NCBI GenBank assembly: GCA_900552455.1
Contig: URZX01000020.1
Coordinates: forward strand, 1 to 47,143
Reading direction: 5' to 3'
Source of the DNA: an uncultured Peptococcaceae bacterium
Lineage (GTDB): Bacteria; Bacillota; Peptococcia; Peptococcales; Peptococcaceae
Length of the DNA stretch: 47,143 nt
Each line of letters starts with the position of its first letter. Position 1 is the stretch's first letter. Under the pieces are notes generated by a model, which saw only the letters and a list, made by a program, of their open reading frames with translations, searched no databases and had not been told where the DNA came from. Position numbers and translations under genes: made by a program. Of the stretch, positions 32,690 to 40,867 are shown piece after piece.

Positions 32690-33775
32690 TCAATACGGAT
32701 CCCGCGGAAAACTGTCGTCGATGATCTGATGCTGCTTGAGATGCGTCGCCTGCAGATAGCTGTCGAGCAGCTCCTGCCCCACGTAGGTCTGCGGAATGTA
32801 TTCAACGCGAATGCCGCAGGCGCCGATGTCGGTGGCGAGGGTGCAGAAAGCGTTGACATTTTGAATGAGCAGCTCTTGCGGACGCGCGCCCTGATCCAGA
32901 AAATAATTCCAGAGCTGGCGCAAAAGCTTCTCCTGCCAATCGTTGCTCTCCATGATGACATCGTTCCATTCGAGAAAACCGCTTTCCAGATCAACGAGGA
33001 AAAAAGCGCGCGGCAGCTCGCCCTTGCCGGCGACCATCATCGGCAGATAGAAAAAATAAAGCTCGTAAAGATGGCCATCGCATGGCAGATGCTTGACGCG
33101 GGCGTTGGTGAATTCATCGATGTGGCCCCCCTGCTTTGCCAGCCAGTCGTCACGTGTGAGCACAAAAGGCTCTGTCGGCTGTGGCCCGTCTTCCTCAAGG
33201 CTGAACGCAGCCGTGCGCAGCATTTCTCTGGCGCCGTGCATCTGCAGGCGATAGACGCCGTTTGTGAGATCGCCGAGCATCTGCCGCGTCAAAAGCTTGA
33301 GAATGGCGCGCAGATAGCGCTCGAGATGGGCGTAGTCGCGGTTGTCGACGATCGTCGCCATGCCGTATCCCGGGCGCTGCCGACGGAAGGTGATGCGCTG
33401 ATCGCGGCCTTCGAGCTGGCGCTTTTCGTAGCTGTTGAGGTTTGGCATATTGTAGCCAACCTCTAGATAGTATCCGTCGTAATGACCGACGAAGCGATCC
33501 ACGGAAAATTCGTCGGCGTTGTCCTCGTCTGCTTCTTTGGAAGCGCTCTGCTCCACCATCCAGCTGCGGATGCCGGAAAGCCCTAGCATCAGCCTGATGT
33601 CGCTCGTTCCTTCGCCGTCGTCCTCGATGGCGACGAGCACATAAGCCTCTGGATGCTCCGGATCGGTGAGCACAAATGGGGCGATGCCGCTTTCCCATGG
33701 GGCGAAGCGGGTGATGTCCTCTGCTACGGTGTAGAGAGAATCAAAATGTCGAAGTTCTGTCGTTTCATTAGCCAT
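32690..33775 (-). CDS. Hypothetical protein, possibly DUF7309/DUF6930-like
   Basis: 361 residues, no signal peptide or membrane segment. I cannot assign it with confidence. The first half starts with a short helical segment followed by HPEAYVLVAIEDDGEGTSD, resembling DUF7309-type domains; the last part, with GARPQELLIQN, resembles DUF6930. Such proteins occur widely in Bacillota and have no known function. It is acidic and soluble. ATG 33775 follows ACAGGAG. It has its own promoter (33833-33861) and stands alone on the minus strand among plus-strand genes. Confidence 0.72.
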   Translation of the reverse strand: MANETTELRHFDSLYTVAEDITRFAPWESGIAPFVLTDPEHPEAYVLVAIEDDGEGTSDIRLMLGLSGIRSWMVEQSASKEADEDNADEFSVDRFVGHYDGYYLEVGYNMPNLNSYEKRQLEGRDQRITFRRQRPGYGMATIVDNRDYAHLERYLRAILKLLTRQMLGDLTNGVYRLQMHGAREMLRTAAFSLEEDGPQPTEPFVLTRDDWLAKQGGHIDEFTNARVKHLPCDGHLYELYFFYLPMMVAGKGELPRAFFLVDLESGFLEWNDVIMESNDWQEKLLRQLWNYFLDQGARPQELLIQNVNAFCTLATDIGACGIRVEYIPQTYVGQELLDSYLQATHLKQHQIIDDSFPRDPY

Positions 33776-33832
33776 GATGATCTCCTGTCGGCGCGGCCGA
33801 CGCGATGCGTTCGCGATATTGTCTTACCCTAT

Positions 33833-33861
33833 ATTATAAATCGTTCGCATAATCATCTCAA
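33833..33861 (-). promoter_or_regulatory. Promoter of the hypothetical 361-residue gene
   Basis: On the minus strand TTGAGA (33856-33861), a 17-nt spacer and TATAAT (33833-33838). In the leader, GTCGGC / GCCGAC (33787-33792, 33796-33801) is a perfect 6-bp hairpin with a 3-nt loop just upstream of the ribosome-binding site. Confidence 0.75.
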
Positions 33862-33899
33862 GAGTTCACCACACGTTTTTTGTGAGAAAGGAGCCAAAT

Positions 33900-35273
33900 A
33901 TGAACACCCCACTTTGGCAGGCGCTACAAGCTGCCGTCGGTCGCCGCGCAGCAAGCTTTCACACACCTGGTCATAAAAACGGGCGGATCGTGCCGCAGGC
34001 GCTCGCCGCAGCCTGGGGCAGCGATGTTTTCCGCTACGATCTCACAGAGATCCCTGGTCTTGACAACCTCGCCCATCCCGAGGGCGTGCTTGCAGAATCG
34101 ATGGCCGCCTGGGCGGCTGCGCGCGGCTGTGCCCATGTTCAATATCTTCTCGGCGGCACCTCGCTGGGACTCAAGGCGGCGCTGCTCGCGCTTTGCCGCG
34201 GGCGCGAGGTTTTTGTGCCGCGACACGCGCACCACAGCATTTACGAAGGGCTGGTGCTCGCCGGCGCGACGCCGCTGACGCTGCCGGTGCGTTTTGACGA
34301 TAGGCTGGGGATCCCCCTCGGCGTTGCGCCGGAGGATCTGGAGGCTGCGTGCGCTGCCCATCCCGATTGCCGCCATCTTGTGCTCGTGCATCCCACCTAT
34401 CACGGCATCACCTGGCAGGACGCGGAAGTGCTCGCATTGGCCAAAGCCCATGGCCTGACGACGATCGTCGACGCTGCCCATGGCGCGCATTTTACGAGCA
34501 CTGTCACGCCGGATTCAGCGCTCGCATTGGGCGCAGATGTGGTCATCGAAAGTGCTCATAAAACGCTGCCCTGTCTGACGCAGGCGAGCGTCATGCTCGT
34601 GCGCGACGAAAAGCTCGTCCCGCCGTTGACGAGCGCTGTCGCCCTGCTCCACACGACTTCGCCGAGCTATCTGTTGATGGCCAGTCTTGAGCAGGCCGGC
34701 GCCTGGCTGGCGAATGAGGGCGAAGCGGTGATGCAGCAGGGCGCGCGTCGCATCGCTGCGCTCGAAGCGGCAGCCGCCAGCTGGCAAAATCTTGCGATCG
34801 AACGCGACAGCGCTTGGCGGCAGGATCCTTTCAAGCTCTATCTCACCAGCGCCCACGCCAGCGGCGAAACGATCGCGCGCTTGCTTGACGCGCGCGGCTG
34901 CGTTGCAGAAATGAGCGACGGCCGCGGCTGTCTGCTGATGCTGCCGCTCGACGGCGGCGATCCGGCGCTGGCAGAGATCCTCGCGGATGTGGACCAGGCG
35001 CTGGCAGAGGTCGACGAAGCGATCCCGGCGCCCTGCTATTTGCGCGAGACGCCGCGCGTCGATGTTCCTCTCGCGGAAGCCTGGCTCGCGCCGCGGCGTG
35101 CGCTGCCGTTGGAAAAAGCAGTTGGGCAGACAGCGGCTGCGCTGCTCGAAGCCTATCCGCCAGGGATTCCGCTGCTGCTTCCTGGTGAGCGCATCACGCA
35201 GGGGATCGTCGATGCCTGGACAGCGAGCGGACGGGACGCAGCGACGCGCGTTGAGGTGCTCGACAACGCGTGA
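33900..35273 (+). CDS. Orn/Lys/Arg decarboxylase family protein (YaaO-like)
   Basis: 457-residue PLP enzyme of the group III (fold type I) decarboxylase family. FHTPGHKNG (about 20-28), FRYDLTEIPGLDNL, HPTYHGIT and the PLP Schiff-base Lys221 in ESAHKTLPCLTQ are diagnostic; the C-terminal domain ends with YPPGIPLLLPGE. It lacks the large N-terminal wing domain, like YaaO and SpeA of Bacillus. Substrate (lysine, arginine or ornithine) is undetermined. AAAGGAG (33888-33894) serves ATG 33900. It precedes holB, as yaaO does in Bacillus subtilis, though tmk is absent here. Confidence 0.92.
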   Translation: MNTPLWQALQAAVGRRAASFHTPGHKNGRIVPQALAAAWGSDVFRYDLTEIPGLDNLAHPEGVLAESMAAWAAARGCAHVQYLLGGTSLGLKAALLALCRGREVFVPRHAHHSIYEGLVLAGATPLTLPVRFDDRLGIPLGVAPEDLEAACAAHPDCRHLVLVHPTYHGITWQDAEVLALAKAHGLTTIVDAAHGAHFTSTVTPDSALALGADVVIESAHKTLPCLTQASVMLVRDEKLVPPLTSAVALLHTTSPSYLLMASLEQAGAWLANEGEAVMQQGARRIAALEAAAASWQNLAIERDSAWRQDPFKLYLTSAHASGETIARLLDARGCVAEMSDGRGCLLMLPLDGGDPALAEILADVDQALAEVDEAIPAPCYLRETPRVDVPLAEAWLAPRRALPLEKAVGQTAAALLEAYPPGIPLLLPGERITQGIVDAWTASGRDAATRVEVLDNA

Positions 35274-35288
35274 AAAAGCCTATATAAT
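35260..35288 (+). promoter_or_regulatory. Promoter of the holB-ricT-trmN6 unit
   Basis: TCGACA (35260-35265), 17-nt spacer and TATAAT (35283-35288). The -35 lies inside the end of the decarboxylase gene, so holB can be expressed independently of it. Confidence 0.68.
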
Positions 35289-35342
35289 AGGAAGTAGCCA
35301 TTCTGCGCCTCGCGCGGAAATGCAAGGAGGATTGTGAGACAG

Positions 35343-36284
35343 ATGAGATTCAGCGACATCATCGGCCAAAACAGCGCCACTGTTCAGCTGCAGCGCGCCT
35401 ACACCAACGGTCGGCTCAGTCATGCGTATATCTTTGACGGACCGGATGGCGTCGGCAAGCGGGCGACGGCCCAGGCGCTGGCGGCGCTGCTATTGTGCGA
35501 AGCGCCGGCAAACGCCGACAGCTGCGGACGCTGTCTCTCCTGCCGCCAGATCGCCGCAGGCACCCATCCCGATCTGCACCAGATCGCGCCGGATGGCCGC
35601 GGCATCAAGATCAAACAGATCCGCGATCTGCGCAGCCGTCTCGCCGGCACGGCGAGCTACGGCGGCTACAGCGTCGTGATCATCGATCAGGCCGACAGCA
35701 TGAGCCTGGAAGCGGCCAATGCGTTTCTGAAAACCGTCGAAGAACCGCAGGGACCAGTCTGTTTCATCCTCATCACCACCCAGGCGGAGCGCCTGCCGGA
35801 TACGATCCGTTCGCGCGCCCAGCTTGTGCGCTTTCATCTGCTCAGCCAGGCGAGCCTGCGGCGATTGCTCGCCGCAGATGCCGACACGCCAGCCGGCGCC
35901 CTCGCCATCGATCTTGCTGGCGGCAGCATCAGCCGCGCTCAGCGCATGCTCGCAGATGAAGCCCTGCGCCAGCAGAGCCTGGAGCGCCGCGAACAGCTCG
36001 AAACGCTCCTGAACAATCTCGCCACCAAACACGACGGCGATCTGCTGCGTTTCGCCGATGCTTTTATGGGCGACCGCGACAGCGTCCGCGATGAGATCCT
36101 GCTGATCCGTCGCTATTACGACAGCCGTCTGCGTCAGGCGCTTGCCGACGGCACCGACCTTGCGCCAGCGCTTGCTGCGCTGCACGACACCACCACCGCC
36201 CTGGAACGGCTCGAGGCCAACACCGAGCCAGCCTTCATCCTGGGCGCTTTACTCATAGAAATGGCGCGCCACAGCCGCCGATAG
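35343..36284 (+). CDS. holB: DNA polymerase III delta' subunit
   Basis: 313-residue clamp-loader subunit. It starts with FSDIIGQ, has a P-loop GPDGVGKR (33-40), a zinc-binding set Cys52, Cys61, Cys64, Cys67, and SMSLEAANAFLKTVEEP with the conserved SRC-like region SRAQ, where Cys is replaced by Ala, usual for delta'. AAGGAGG (35324-35330) is 12 nt from ATG 35343 and 3 nt from GTG 35334. The ATG fits the family start best, but the GTG form (three more residues) cannot be excluded. ricT follows 14 nt later. Confidence 0.92.
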   Translation: MRFSDIIGQNSATVQLQRAYTNGRLSHAYIFDGPDGVGKRATAQALAALLLCEAPANADSCGRCLSCRQIAAGTHPDLHQIAPDGRGIKIKQIRDLRSRLAGTASYGGYSVVIIDQADSMSLEAANAFLKTVEEPQGPVCFILITTQAERLPDTIRSRAQLVRFHLLSQASLRRLLAADADTPAGALAIDLAGGSISRAQRMLADEALRQQSLERREQLETLLNNLATKHDGDLLRFADAFMGDRDSVRDEILLIRRYYDSRLRQALADGTDLAPALAALHDTTTALERLEANTEPAFILGALLIEMARHSRR

Positions 36285-36298
36285 AGAGGAGAACCACC

Positions 36299-37378
36299 AT
36301 GCCAGAGATCATAGGCGTGCAATTTCAAAACGCCGGAAAAATATATTATTTTGACAGCTGCGGTCAGCAGATCGATACCAACGACCACGTCATCGTCGAA
36401 ACTGCGCGCGGCATCGAATACGCCCGCGTCAGCCTGGCCACCCATTGGCTGCCGGACAGCGACATTCCTGAACCATTGAAGCCGATCCTTCGCGTTGCCG
36501 ACGAAGAGGATGCGGCCATCTACGAAGAAAATCTTGAGGCCGCGCGCGATGCCTACGCCATCTGCCAGGAAAAGATCGCTTACTGCGGGCTGGATATGAA
36601 GCTTGTCAATGTGGAATACACCTTCGACCGCGCCAAGGTCATCTTCAATTTCACCGCCGATGAGCGCGTCGACTTCCGTGAGCTTATCAAAGAGCTTGCC
36701 GCTGTGTTCCACACCCGCATCGAGCTGCGCCAGATCGGCGTTCGCGACGAAGCCAAGATCATTGGCGGCGTCGGCATTTGCGGCGAGCCCCTCTGCTGCC
36801 ACCGTTTTCTGACTGATTTTTCGCCAGTCTCCATCAAAATGGCGAAGGAGCAGAATCTTTCCCTCAATCCGACCAAGATCAGCGGCTGCTGCGGACGTTT
36901 GCTCTGCTGCCTCAACTACGAAAACGAGCATTACGTCGAATCCAATCGCCGCGCCAAGGAAGAAGCCCGCGCCGCCCGTGAAGCGGCTGCCCGCGAGAAA
37001 GAGCTGGCAGCCAGCCTCGACGCAGCCGCCTATCCAGACGAAAAAGAAGAAGTCGCCACCCTCGACGAGCACACAGAGATCACCGTCGAAACCTATTACG
37101 ATCCATCCCTCGTCACCACCACCGTCGACGCCATCAAGCACGACAATTCCCACAGCCGACGTTCTTCAGGAAAATCGCACGACAGTCGCCATTCCTCCAG
37201 CCGTCATGAGAGCGCGAAAAAAGATCAGAAACCGAAAAAGAGCAAGCGCCCGCCAGCCGAACGCGATGAGAGCGCTTTGCCAAAAGAAGAAAAGATCCGC
37301 AAGCCGCGCAAACGCGGCAGCCGCGGCGGAAGAGGAAGAAATAAGAGCAATGGCAACAAATCCAATTCCAGCAAATGA
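36299..37378 (+). CDS. ricT: PSP1-domain regulatory protein RicT (YaaT)
   Basis: 359-residue PSP1 C-terminal-domain protein, orthologous to RicT/YaaT, which in Bacillus forms the RicAFT complex with Fe-S clusters and promotes RNase Y-dependent mRNA maturation. Cysteines at 161, 166, 167, 197, 198, 203 and 204 (GVGICGEPLCC, SGCCGRLLCCLNYE) match the family. The tail from about 235 is Glu then Lys/Arg-rich and ends in a Gly/Arg/Asn/Ser stretch, longer than usual and perhaps RNA-binding. Downstream trmN6 overlaps its last 29 nt. Confidence 0.93.
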   Translation: MPEIIGVQFQNAGKIYYFDSCGQQIDTNDHVIVETARGIEYARVSLATHWLPDSDIPEPLKPILRVADEEDAAIYEENLEAARDAYAICQEKIAYCGLDMKLVNVEYTFDRAKVIFNFTADERVDFRELIKELAAVFHTRIELRQIGVRDEAKIIGGVGICGEPLCCHRFLTDFSPVSIKMAKEQNLSLNPTKISGCCGRLLCCLNYENEHYVESNRRAKEEARAAREAAAREKELAASLDAAAYPDEKEEVATLDEHTEITVETYYDPSLVTTTVDAIKHDNSHSRRSSGKSHDSRHSSSRHESAKKDQKPKKSKRPPAERDESALPKEEKIRKPRKRGSRGGRGRNKSNGNKSNSSK

Positions 37379-38111
37379 GCCTGCCGACGATCTTGAGTGG
37401 ACAGAGCTGGCGCTGCGCGGCTGGGGATTGTATCAGCGCCGCGGCGGCCTGCGCTTTTCCATCGACGCTGTGCTCTTGGCGCATTTTGTGCAGGGCTGCC
37501 AACGTGCGCAGATCCTTGATGCCTGCACAGGGACCGGCGTCGTCGCGTTTATTCTGGCCGCCCGCTTTCCACAGGCAAAGATCGCGGGCATTGACATCCA
37601 GCCGCAGCTCATCGCCGCAGCCAGCGCCAGCCGCGCGCGCAACGGCATTCCAGCTGAACAGCTTCGCTTTGACGTGTGCGATATGCGCGTGAAGGACCGC
37701 GCGCGGCTGCGTCGCTACGATCTCATCACCTGCAATCCGCCGTTTTTCAAGGTTGGCCACGGTGCCGCCAATCCCGACCGCGAGACCGATCTCGCGCGTC
37801 ATGAGCACACCCTCACCCTCGATGATCTTTTCACCTTCGCCGCCTACAGCCTGCGCGAGCGCGGACGCCTTGCCCTCATCCATCGCGCTGCGCGGCTCGA
37901 TGAAGTGCTCGCCACCGCTCGCGCGCATAAATGCAAGCCCACTCGCCTGCAGCCTGTTTACGCACGCACTGGCGAGCCTGCCAAGCTCTTCCTGCTCGAA
38001 TGCTGCTATCTCGGCAACCAGGATCTTACCGTGTTCGAGCCTTTGTATATCTACGACGACGCCGGCTACTATCGACCAAACATCCAGTCCTGGTACAAAG
38101 AAAATGATTAA
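37350..38111 (+). CDS. trmN6: tRNA1(Val) A37 N6-methyltransferase (TrmN6/YabB-like)
   Basis: 253-residue class I SAM methyltransferase. GGLRFSIDAVLLAHF precedes motif I DACTGTGVVAFILA, and NPPF (129-132) is the N6-adenine catalytic motif. This composition and its place before rsmI match YabB/TrmN6, which modifies A37 of tRNA1(Val). ATG 37350 has GAGGAAG upstream and lies inside ricT. The last codons and TAA are the first bases of the AT-rich element 2 (38103), so the original C-terminus may have been altered by insertion. Confidence 0.87.
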   Translation: MATNPIPANEPADDLEWTELALRGWGLYQRRGGLRFSIDAVLLAHFVQGCQRAQILDACTGTGVVAFILAARFPQAKIAGIDIQPQLIAAASASRARNGIPAEQLRFDVCDMRVKDRARLRRYDLITCNPPFFKVGHGAANPDRETDLARHEHTLTLDDLFTFAAYSLRERGRLALIHRAARLDEVLATARAHKCKPTRLQPVYARTGEPAKLFLLECCYLGNQDLTVFEPLYIYDDAGYYRPNIQSWYKEND

Positions 38112-38247
38112 TGTTTAATGAGTAATGATTAATTGTAATTTCTGAAGATGGGAAATGGTGAAGCTGAAAGTGTGTCGGGTAGAGAAAACGTGTGGCTTTA
38201 AATTGTGCTTCGACGAACAGCCCATTAAACATTACTAATTAATCATT
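38103..38247. mobile_element. Short AT-rich terminal-repeat element without gene (element 2)
   Basis: AATGATTAAT (38103-38112) and ATTAATCATT (38238-38247) bound 145 bp. The left end shares TAATGAGTAATGAT and GTAATTTCT with element 1 at 14686, and the right end shares AATTAATCATT. The interior (38144-38223) holds no gene. It is probably an internally deleted or empty relative of element 1, sitting in the trmN6-rsmI gap. Confidence 0.45.
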
Positions 38248-38248
38248 C

Positions 38249-38275
38249 GACAGGCTCCCTGTCCAAAAGGAGGTT
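38249..38275 (+). promoter_or_regulatory. Hairpin before the rsmI ribosome-binding site
   Basis: GACAGG / CCTGTC (38249-38254, 38258-38263) with a 3-nt loop lies directly after element 2 and 4 nt before AAAGGAGG. It could influence rsmI translation. Confidence 0.35.
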
Positions 38276-38278
38276 CTC

Positions 38279-39136
38279 ATGGAACAATACACCACTTCCC
38301 TGGAAGAAGGCATGCTCTATCTCTGCGCTACGCCGATCGGCAATCTCGAGGACATCACGCTGCGCGTGCTGCGGGTGCTGCAAGAAGCGGATGTCATCTA
38401 CTGCGAAGACACGCGCAACACCCTCAAGCTGCTGCGCCATTTCGAGATCGCCAAGCCTCTGCAGAGCTACCATGATCATTCTCCGGAAGCGCGGGCGCAG
38501 AAGATCGCCGACGATGTCCGCGCCGGACGCCAGGTCGCGCTTGTGAGCGACGCCGGCATGCCGGTGATCAGCGATCCTGGATTTGATCTCGTCAATCTTT
38601 TCCGCCGTGAGAACCTCCCTTACACCGTGCTGCCGGGCGCCAGCGCTTCGCTGACCGCCCTCGTGCTTTCCGGCATCGCCGCCGATCGATTTCTGTTCGA
38701 AGGATTCCTGCCGCGCAAGAAAAAAGATCTGGAAGCGCGGCTCGCCCTGCTCGACAAGGAGCGCGCCACCGCCATCATCTACGAATCGCCCCATCGCCTG
38801 AGTGCCACCCTCGATGTTTTTGCCAAGCGCTGGCCAGAGCGCGAATGTGCAGCCGTGCGCGAGATCACCAAGCGCTTCGAGGAAACCGTGCGCGGCACCA
38901 CCGTCAGCGTGCGCAATCATTTCAATGCCAACGCGCCGCGTGGCGAGTTTGTGCTCATCCTTGGCGGCGCCCTAGAGACAGAAACCAGCGCCGAAGACGC
39001 CTTCGCTCAGGGACTGGCGCTCGCCAAGCGCCTCGTCCAGGACGGCGTCAGCACCAACCAGGCCGCCAAAGAAGCCGCTCAGGCGACAGGACTTTCCAAA
39101 CGCACCATCTATCAGGCGCTGCTCGCCGACCAATGA
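38279..39136 (+). CDS. rsmI: 16S rRNA (cytidine-2'-O) methyltransferase RsmI
   Basis: 285-residue SAM-dependent methyltransferase of the tetrapyrrole-methylase fold that modifies C1402 of 16S rRNA. LYLCATPIGNLEDITLRVL, YCEDTRNTLKLL, ALVSDAGMPVISDPGF and YESPHRL are diagnostic. It ends with a helical domain GVSTNQAAKEAAQATGLSKR resembling a helix-turn-helix, common in RsmI. AAAGGAGG gives strong initiation at 38279. amaP follows after 22 nt. Confidence 0.96.
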   Translation: MEQYTTSLEEGMLYLCATPIGNLEDITLRVLRVLQEADVIYCEDTRNTLKLLRHFEIAKPLQSYHDHSPEARAQKIADDVRAGRQVALVSDAGMPVISDPGFDLVNLFRRENLPYTVLPGASASLTALVLSGIAADRFLFEGFLPRKKKDLEARLALLDKERATAIIYESPHRLSATLDVFAKRWPERECAAVREITKRFEETVRGTTVSVRNHFNANAPRGEFVLILGGALETETSAEDAFAQGLALAKRLVQDGVSTNQAAKEAAQATGLSKRTIYQALLADQ

Positions 39137-39158
39137 TCCGTGAAAGAAGGGAATCTCT

Positions 39159-39701
39159 ATGAAGCGATTCACCAAATTCCTCTATGTGCTCGCCGGCCTC
39201 GTGCTCATGGGCTACGGCTTTCTCAGCTACGACCTGCTTTTCTGGGGACGCGTGCCTGCGTGGCTGACCTTGCAGCAGATCGTCTACATCGCCCTCGCCG
39301 GATTCATCCTCACCGTGCTCATCGGCTTTCTGCTTTTCGCGAAAGGGCTTCTCGCCCGACGCCGCCTGCCTGCCATCGTCAACGAACGCGACGGCGGCAT
39401 CGTCAGCGTTTCGCCGAAAGCCCTGCGCAATATCACTTACGTTACCATTGAGCGCTTTGGCGGCATTTTGGAAGATCGCGTGCGCGTGCGCGTGCTCGGT
39501 GGCAAACAGCCCTGCTATTATGTGAAGATCTGGCTCGGCATCGCAGAATATTCCGAGCTTCCCGCCCGCCACGAAGAGATCCGTCGCCGCGTCGGCGAAG
39601 CGCTCCTGACCTGTACCGGCGTGCCCGCCCGTCGCGTTGACCTCGTTTTCTACACTGCCCGCACCGAAAGTGCTCATATTGAAGGAGGCGACAGCCAATG
39701 A
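39159..39701 (+). CDS. amaP: Alkaline shock response membrane anchor protein AmaP
   Basis: 180-residue membrane protein with two N-terminal helices (about 10-32 and 42-65) and a cytoplasmic domain distantly like Asp23. In Staphylococcus AmaP tethers Asp23 to the membrane. GAAGG lies before the ATG. The neighbouring DUF2273 and Asp23 genes support the assignment. Its stop overlaps the next start (ATGA). Confidence 0.88.
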   Translation: MKRFTKFLYVLAGLVLMGYGFLSYDLLFWGRVPAWLTLQQIVYIALAGFILTVLIGFLLFAKGLLARRRLPAIVNERDGGIVSVSPKALRNITYVTIERFGGILEDRVRVRVLGGKQPCYYVKIWLGIAEYSELPARHEEIRRRVGEALLTCTGVPARRVDLVFYTARTESAHIEGGDSQ

Positions 39702-40066
39702 CCCCGCAAAACGACGCCCCATGGTGGGATCCTGACGTTCGCGCCGCAGAAGAGACGCCTCAGCCAGCCACCCCACCAGCGCCAGAATCGCAGCCGGAAA
39801 ACGGTTCCGCGCCGCGCCGCATGAGCCTGCGCAAAACCATCTGCGACTGGATATCTGCCAATCGCCACACCGCGCTCTACATGCTCATTGGTCTGGTCGT
39901 CGCCATCGGCATCCTCTGCTTTGGCTTCTGGCGCACCTTGCTCGTCGCCCTCTGCGTTGGCACAGGCTACACCCTCGGCAGCTGGCGCGACGGCAATCCG
40001 CGACTTTTGGCGCGCATCCGCCATTTTTATGAGCGCTGGATCGACGACAATCCCTTTATGAAATGA
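39698..40066 (+). CDS. DUF2273 family membrane protein with N-terminal extension
   Basis: 122 residues. The C-terminal half has two close hydrophobic segments (about 58-92) and GYTLGSWRDGNPRLLARI, typical of DUF2273 proteins in Asp23 operons. The first 45 residues are Pro/Glu/Ala-rich and make the protein longer than the usual 60-80 residues. Probably part of the membrane anchor of Asp23. Starts inside amaP (ATGA). Confidence 0.82.
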   Translation: MTPQNDAPWWDPDVRAAEETPQPATPPAPESQPENGSAPRRMSLRKTICDWISANRHTALYMLIGLVVAIGILCFGFWRTLLVALCVGTGYTLGSWRDGNPRLLARIRHFYERWIDDNPFMK

Positions 40067-40106
40067 TCGCATCTCGCTCCCCGTTTATTAGAAAGGATCT
40101 GATCGT

Positions 40107-40523
40107 ATGAGCGAACAACCACAAGCAACCATCCCTCCACAGGACCACGACACCCTCATCATTGACGATGCCGTCATCGAAAAGATCACCGGCGTTGCCT
40201 GCCGCAACATCGACGGCATCCTCGACATGAAAGGATCGCTCATGAGCGGATTTGCGTCCAGCTTTGGTGCCGCCTCCAAAACCTCCAAGGGCATCACCGC
40301 TTCCGTTGATGGTGCAGCAGCGTCCATCGAGATCAAAGCCATCCTTGAATATGGCGCGTCGGCACCGGCCATCTTCGACCGCATCAAGATCGACATCCGC
40401 CGCCAGGTCAAGGAAATGACCGGCCTTGAGGTGCGCGACATCAATTTCCGTGTCGTCGATGTCATGACCCGCGAAGAATTTGAGCGCGACAGCAAAAAAG
40501 CCGCGCAGCAACAGCAGCAATAA
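40107..40523 (+). CDS. Asp23/Gls24 family envelope stress response protein
   Basis: 138-residue Asp23/Gls24 protein, a cytoplasmic, membrane-associated scaffold linked to cell-wall stress. LIIDDAVIEKITGVACRNIDGILDMKG and the C-terminal VKEMTGLEVRDINFRVVDV are the family hallmarks. It ends in a Gln run. AGAAAGGATCTGATCGT precedes the ATG. It is the last gene of the rsmI-amaP-DUF2273-asp23 run, closed by a terminator. Confidence 0.93.
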   Translation: MSEQPQATIPPQDHDTLIIDDAVIEKITGVACRNIDGILDMKGSLMSGFASSFGAASKTSKGITASVDGAAASIEIKAILEYGASAPAIFDRIKIDIRRQVKEMTGLEVRDINFRVVDVMTREEFERDSKKAAQQQQQ

Positions 40524-40536
40524 ACCGTGACCGTAC

Positions 40537-40567
40537 AGAGCTCTCAGAGGACGAGGGCTCTTTTTTG
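40537..40567 (+). terminator. Terminator after asp23
   Basis: AGAGCTCTC / GAGGGCTCT stem (one T-G pair), 7-nt loop and T run. Confidence 0.88.
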
Positions 40568-40674
40568 TTTTGTTACTTTTTATTTCCGTAGAATATATTT
40601 GCGCGTAGCCTGTCATCTTTGAACGGCTGCGTTTTCCAGATCGTTTTTTCGCGCCGCGTGAAAATGACAGTTCC

Positions 40675-40727
40675 ATGACAATCGCTCCAAACTTCTGGTG
40701 TAAATCCGGCTTTTGGGGTATTATAAT
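40675..40727 (+). promoter_or_regulatory. Promoter block of the M23 gene (copy B)
   Basis: ATGACAATC (40675-40683), a TGTAAA -35 candidate (40699-40704) and TATAAT (40722-40727), followed by AAAAGTTTCACG. Same blocks and same 47-nt offset as at 12298-12350. A TGTTAC and T-run at about 40570-40580 recall the GTTATTTTTT elements of the other hydrolase genes. Confidence 0.72.
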
Positions 40728-40867
40728 AAAAGTTTCACGTAATTGTAGTTTAGCATAAAAAGCTTCGTACATTAGAAAAAACAGACATTTGACAGGTGTC
40801 CAATAGAGAACGGCCTTGACAAAGATTTTCCGGCCCTCAACCTGTCGAAGGAAGGACGTGACCTTAC
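40728..40867 (+). promoter_or_regulatory. Structured 5' leader (copy B) of the M23 gene
   Basis: TTGACAGGT (40789-40797) pairs with ACCTGTCGA (40840-40848) across 42 nt, directly before AGGAAGGA (40849-40856). Relative to copy A (12417/12468) the stem keeps its pairing although one G-C pair is A-T and one T-A is T-G. A GAAAAAA-GACATT motif precedes both stems. Confidence 0.55.

Noticed and set aside
34550..34563. AAAGTGCTCATA at 34552 and 39667 as further copies of the mnmE/terminator repeat
   Set aside because: Both are the codons Glu-Ser-Ala-His in unrelated genes and share only eight or nine bases with the repeat.
36978..37349. Upstream extension of the trmN6 frame to 36978
   Set aside because: It lies inside ricT in another frame and gives a Pro/Ser/Lys low-complexity peptide. 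The ribosome-binding site and family start are at 37350.
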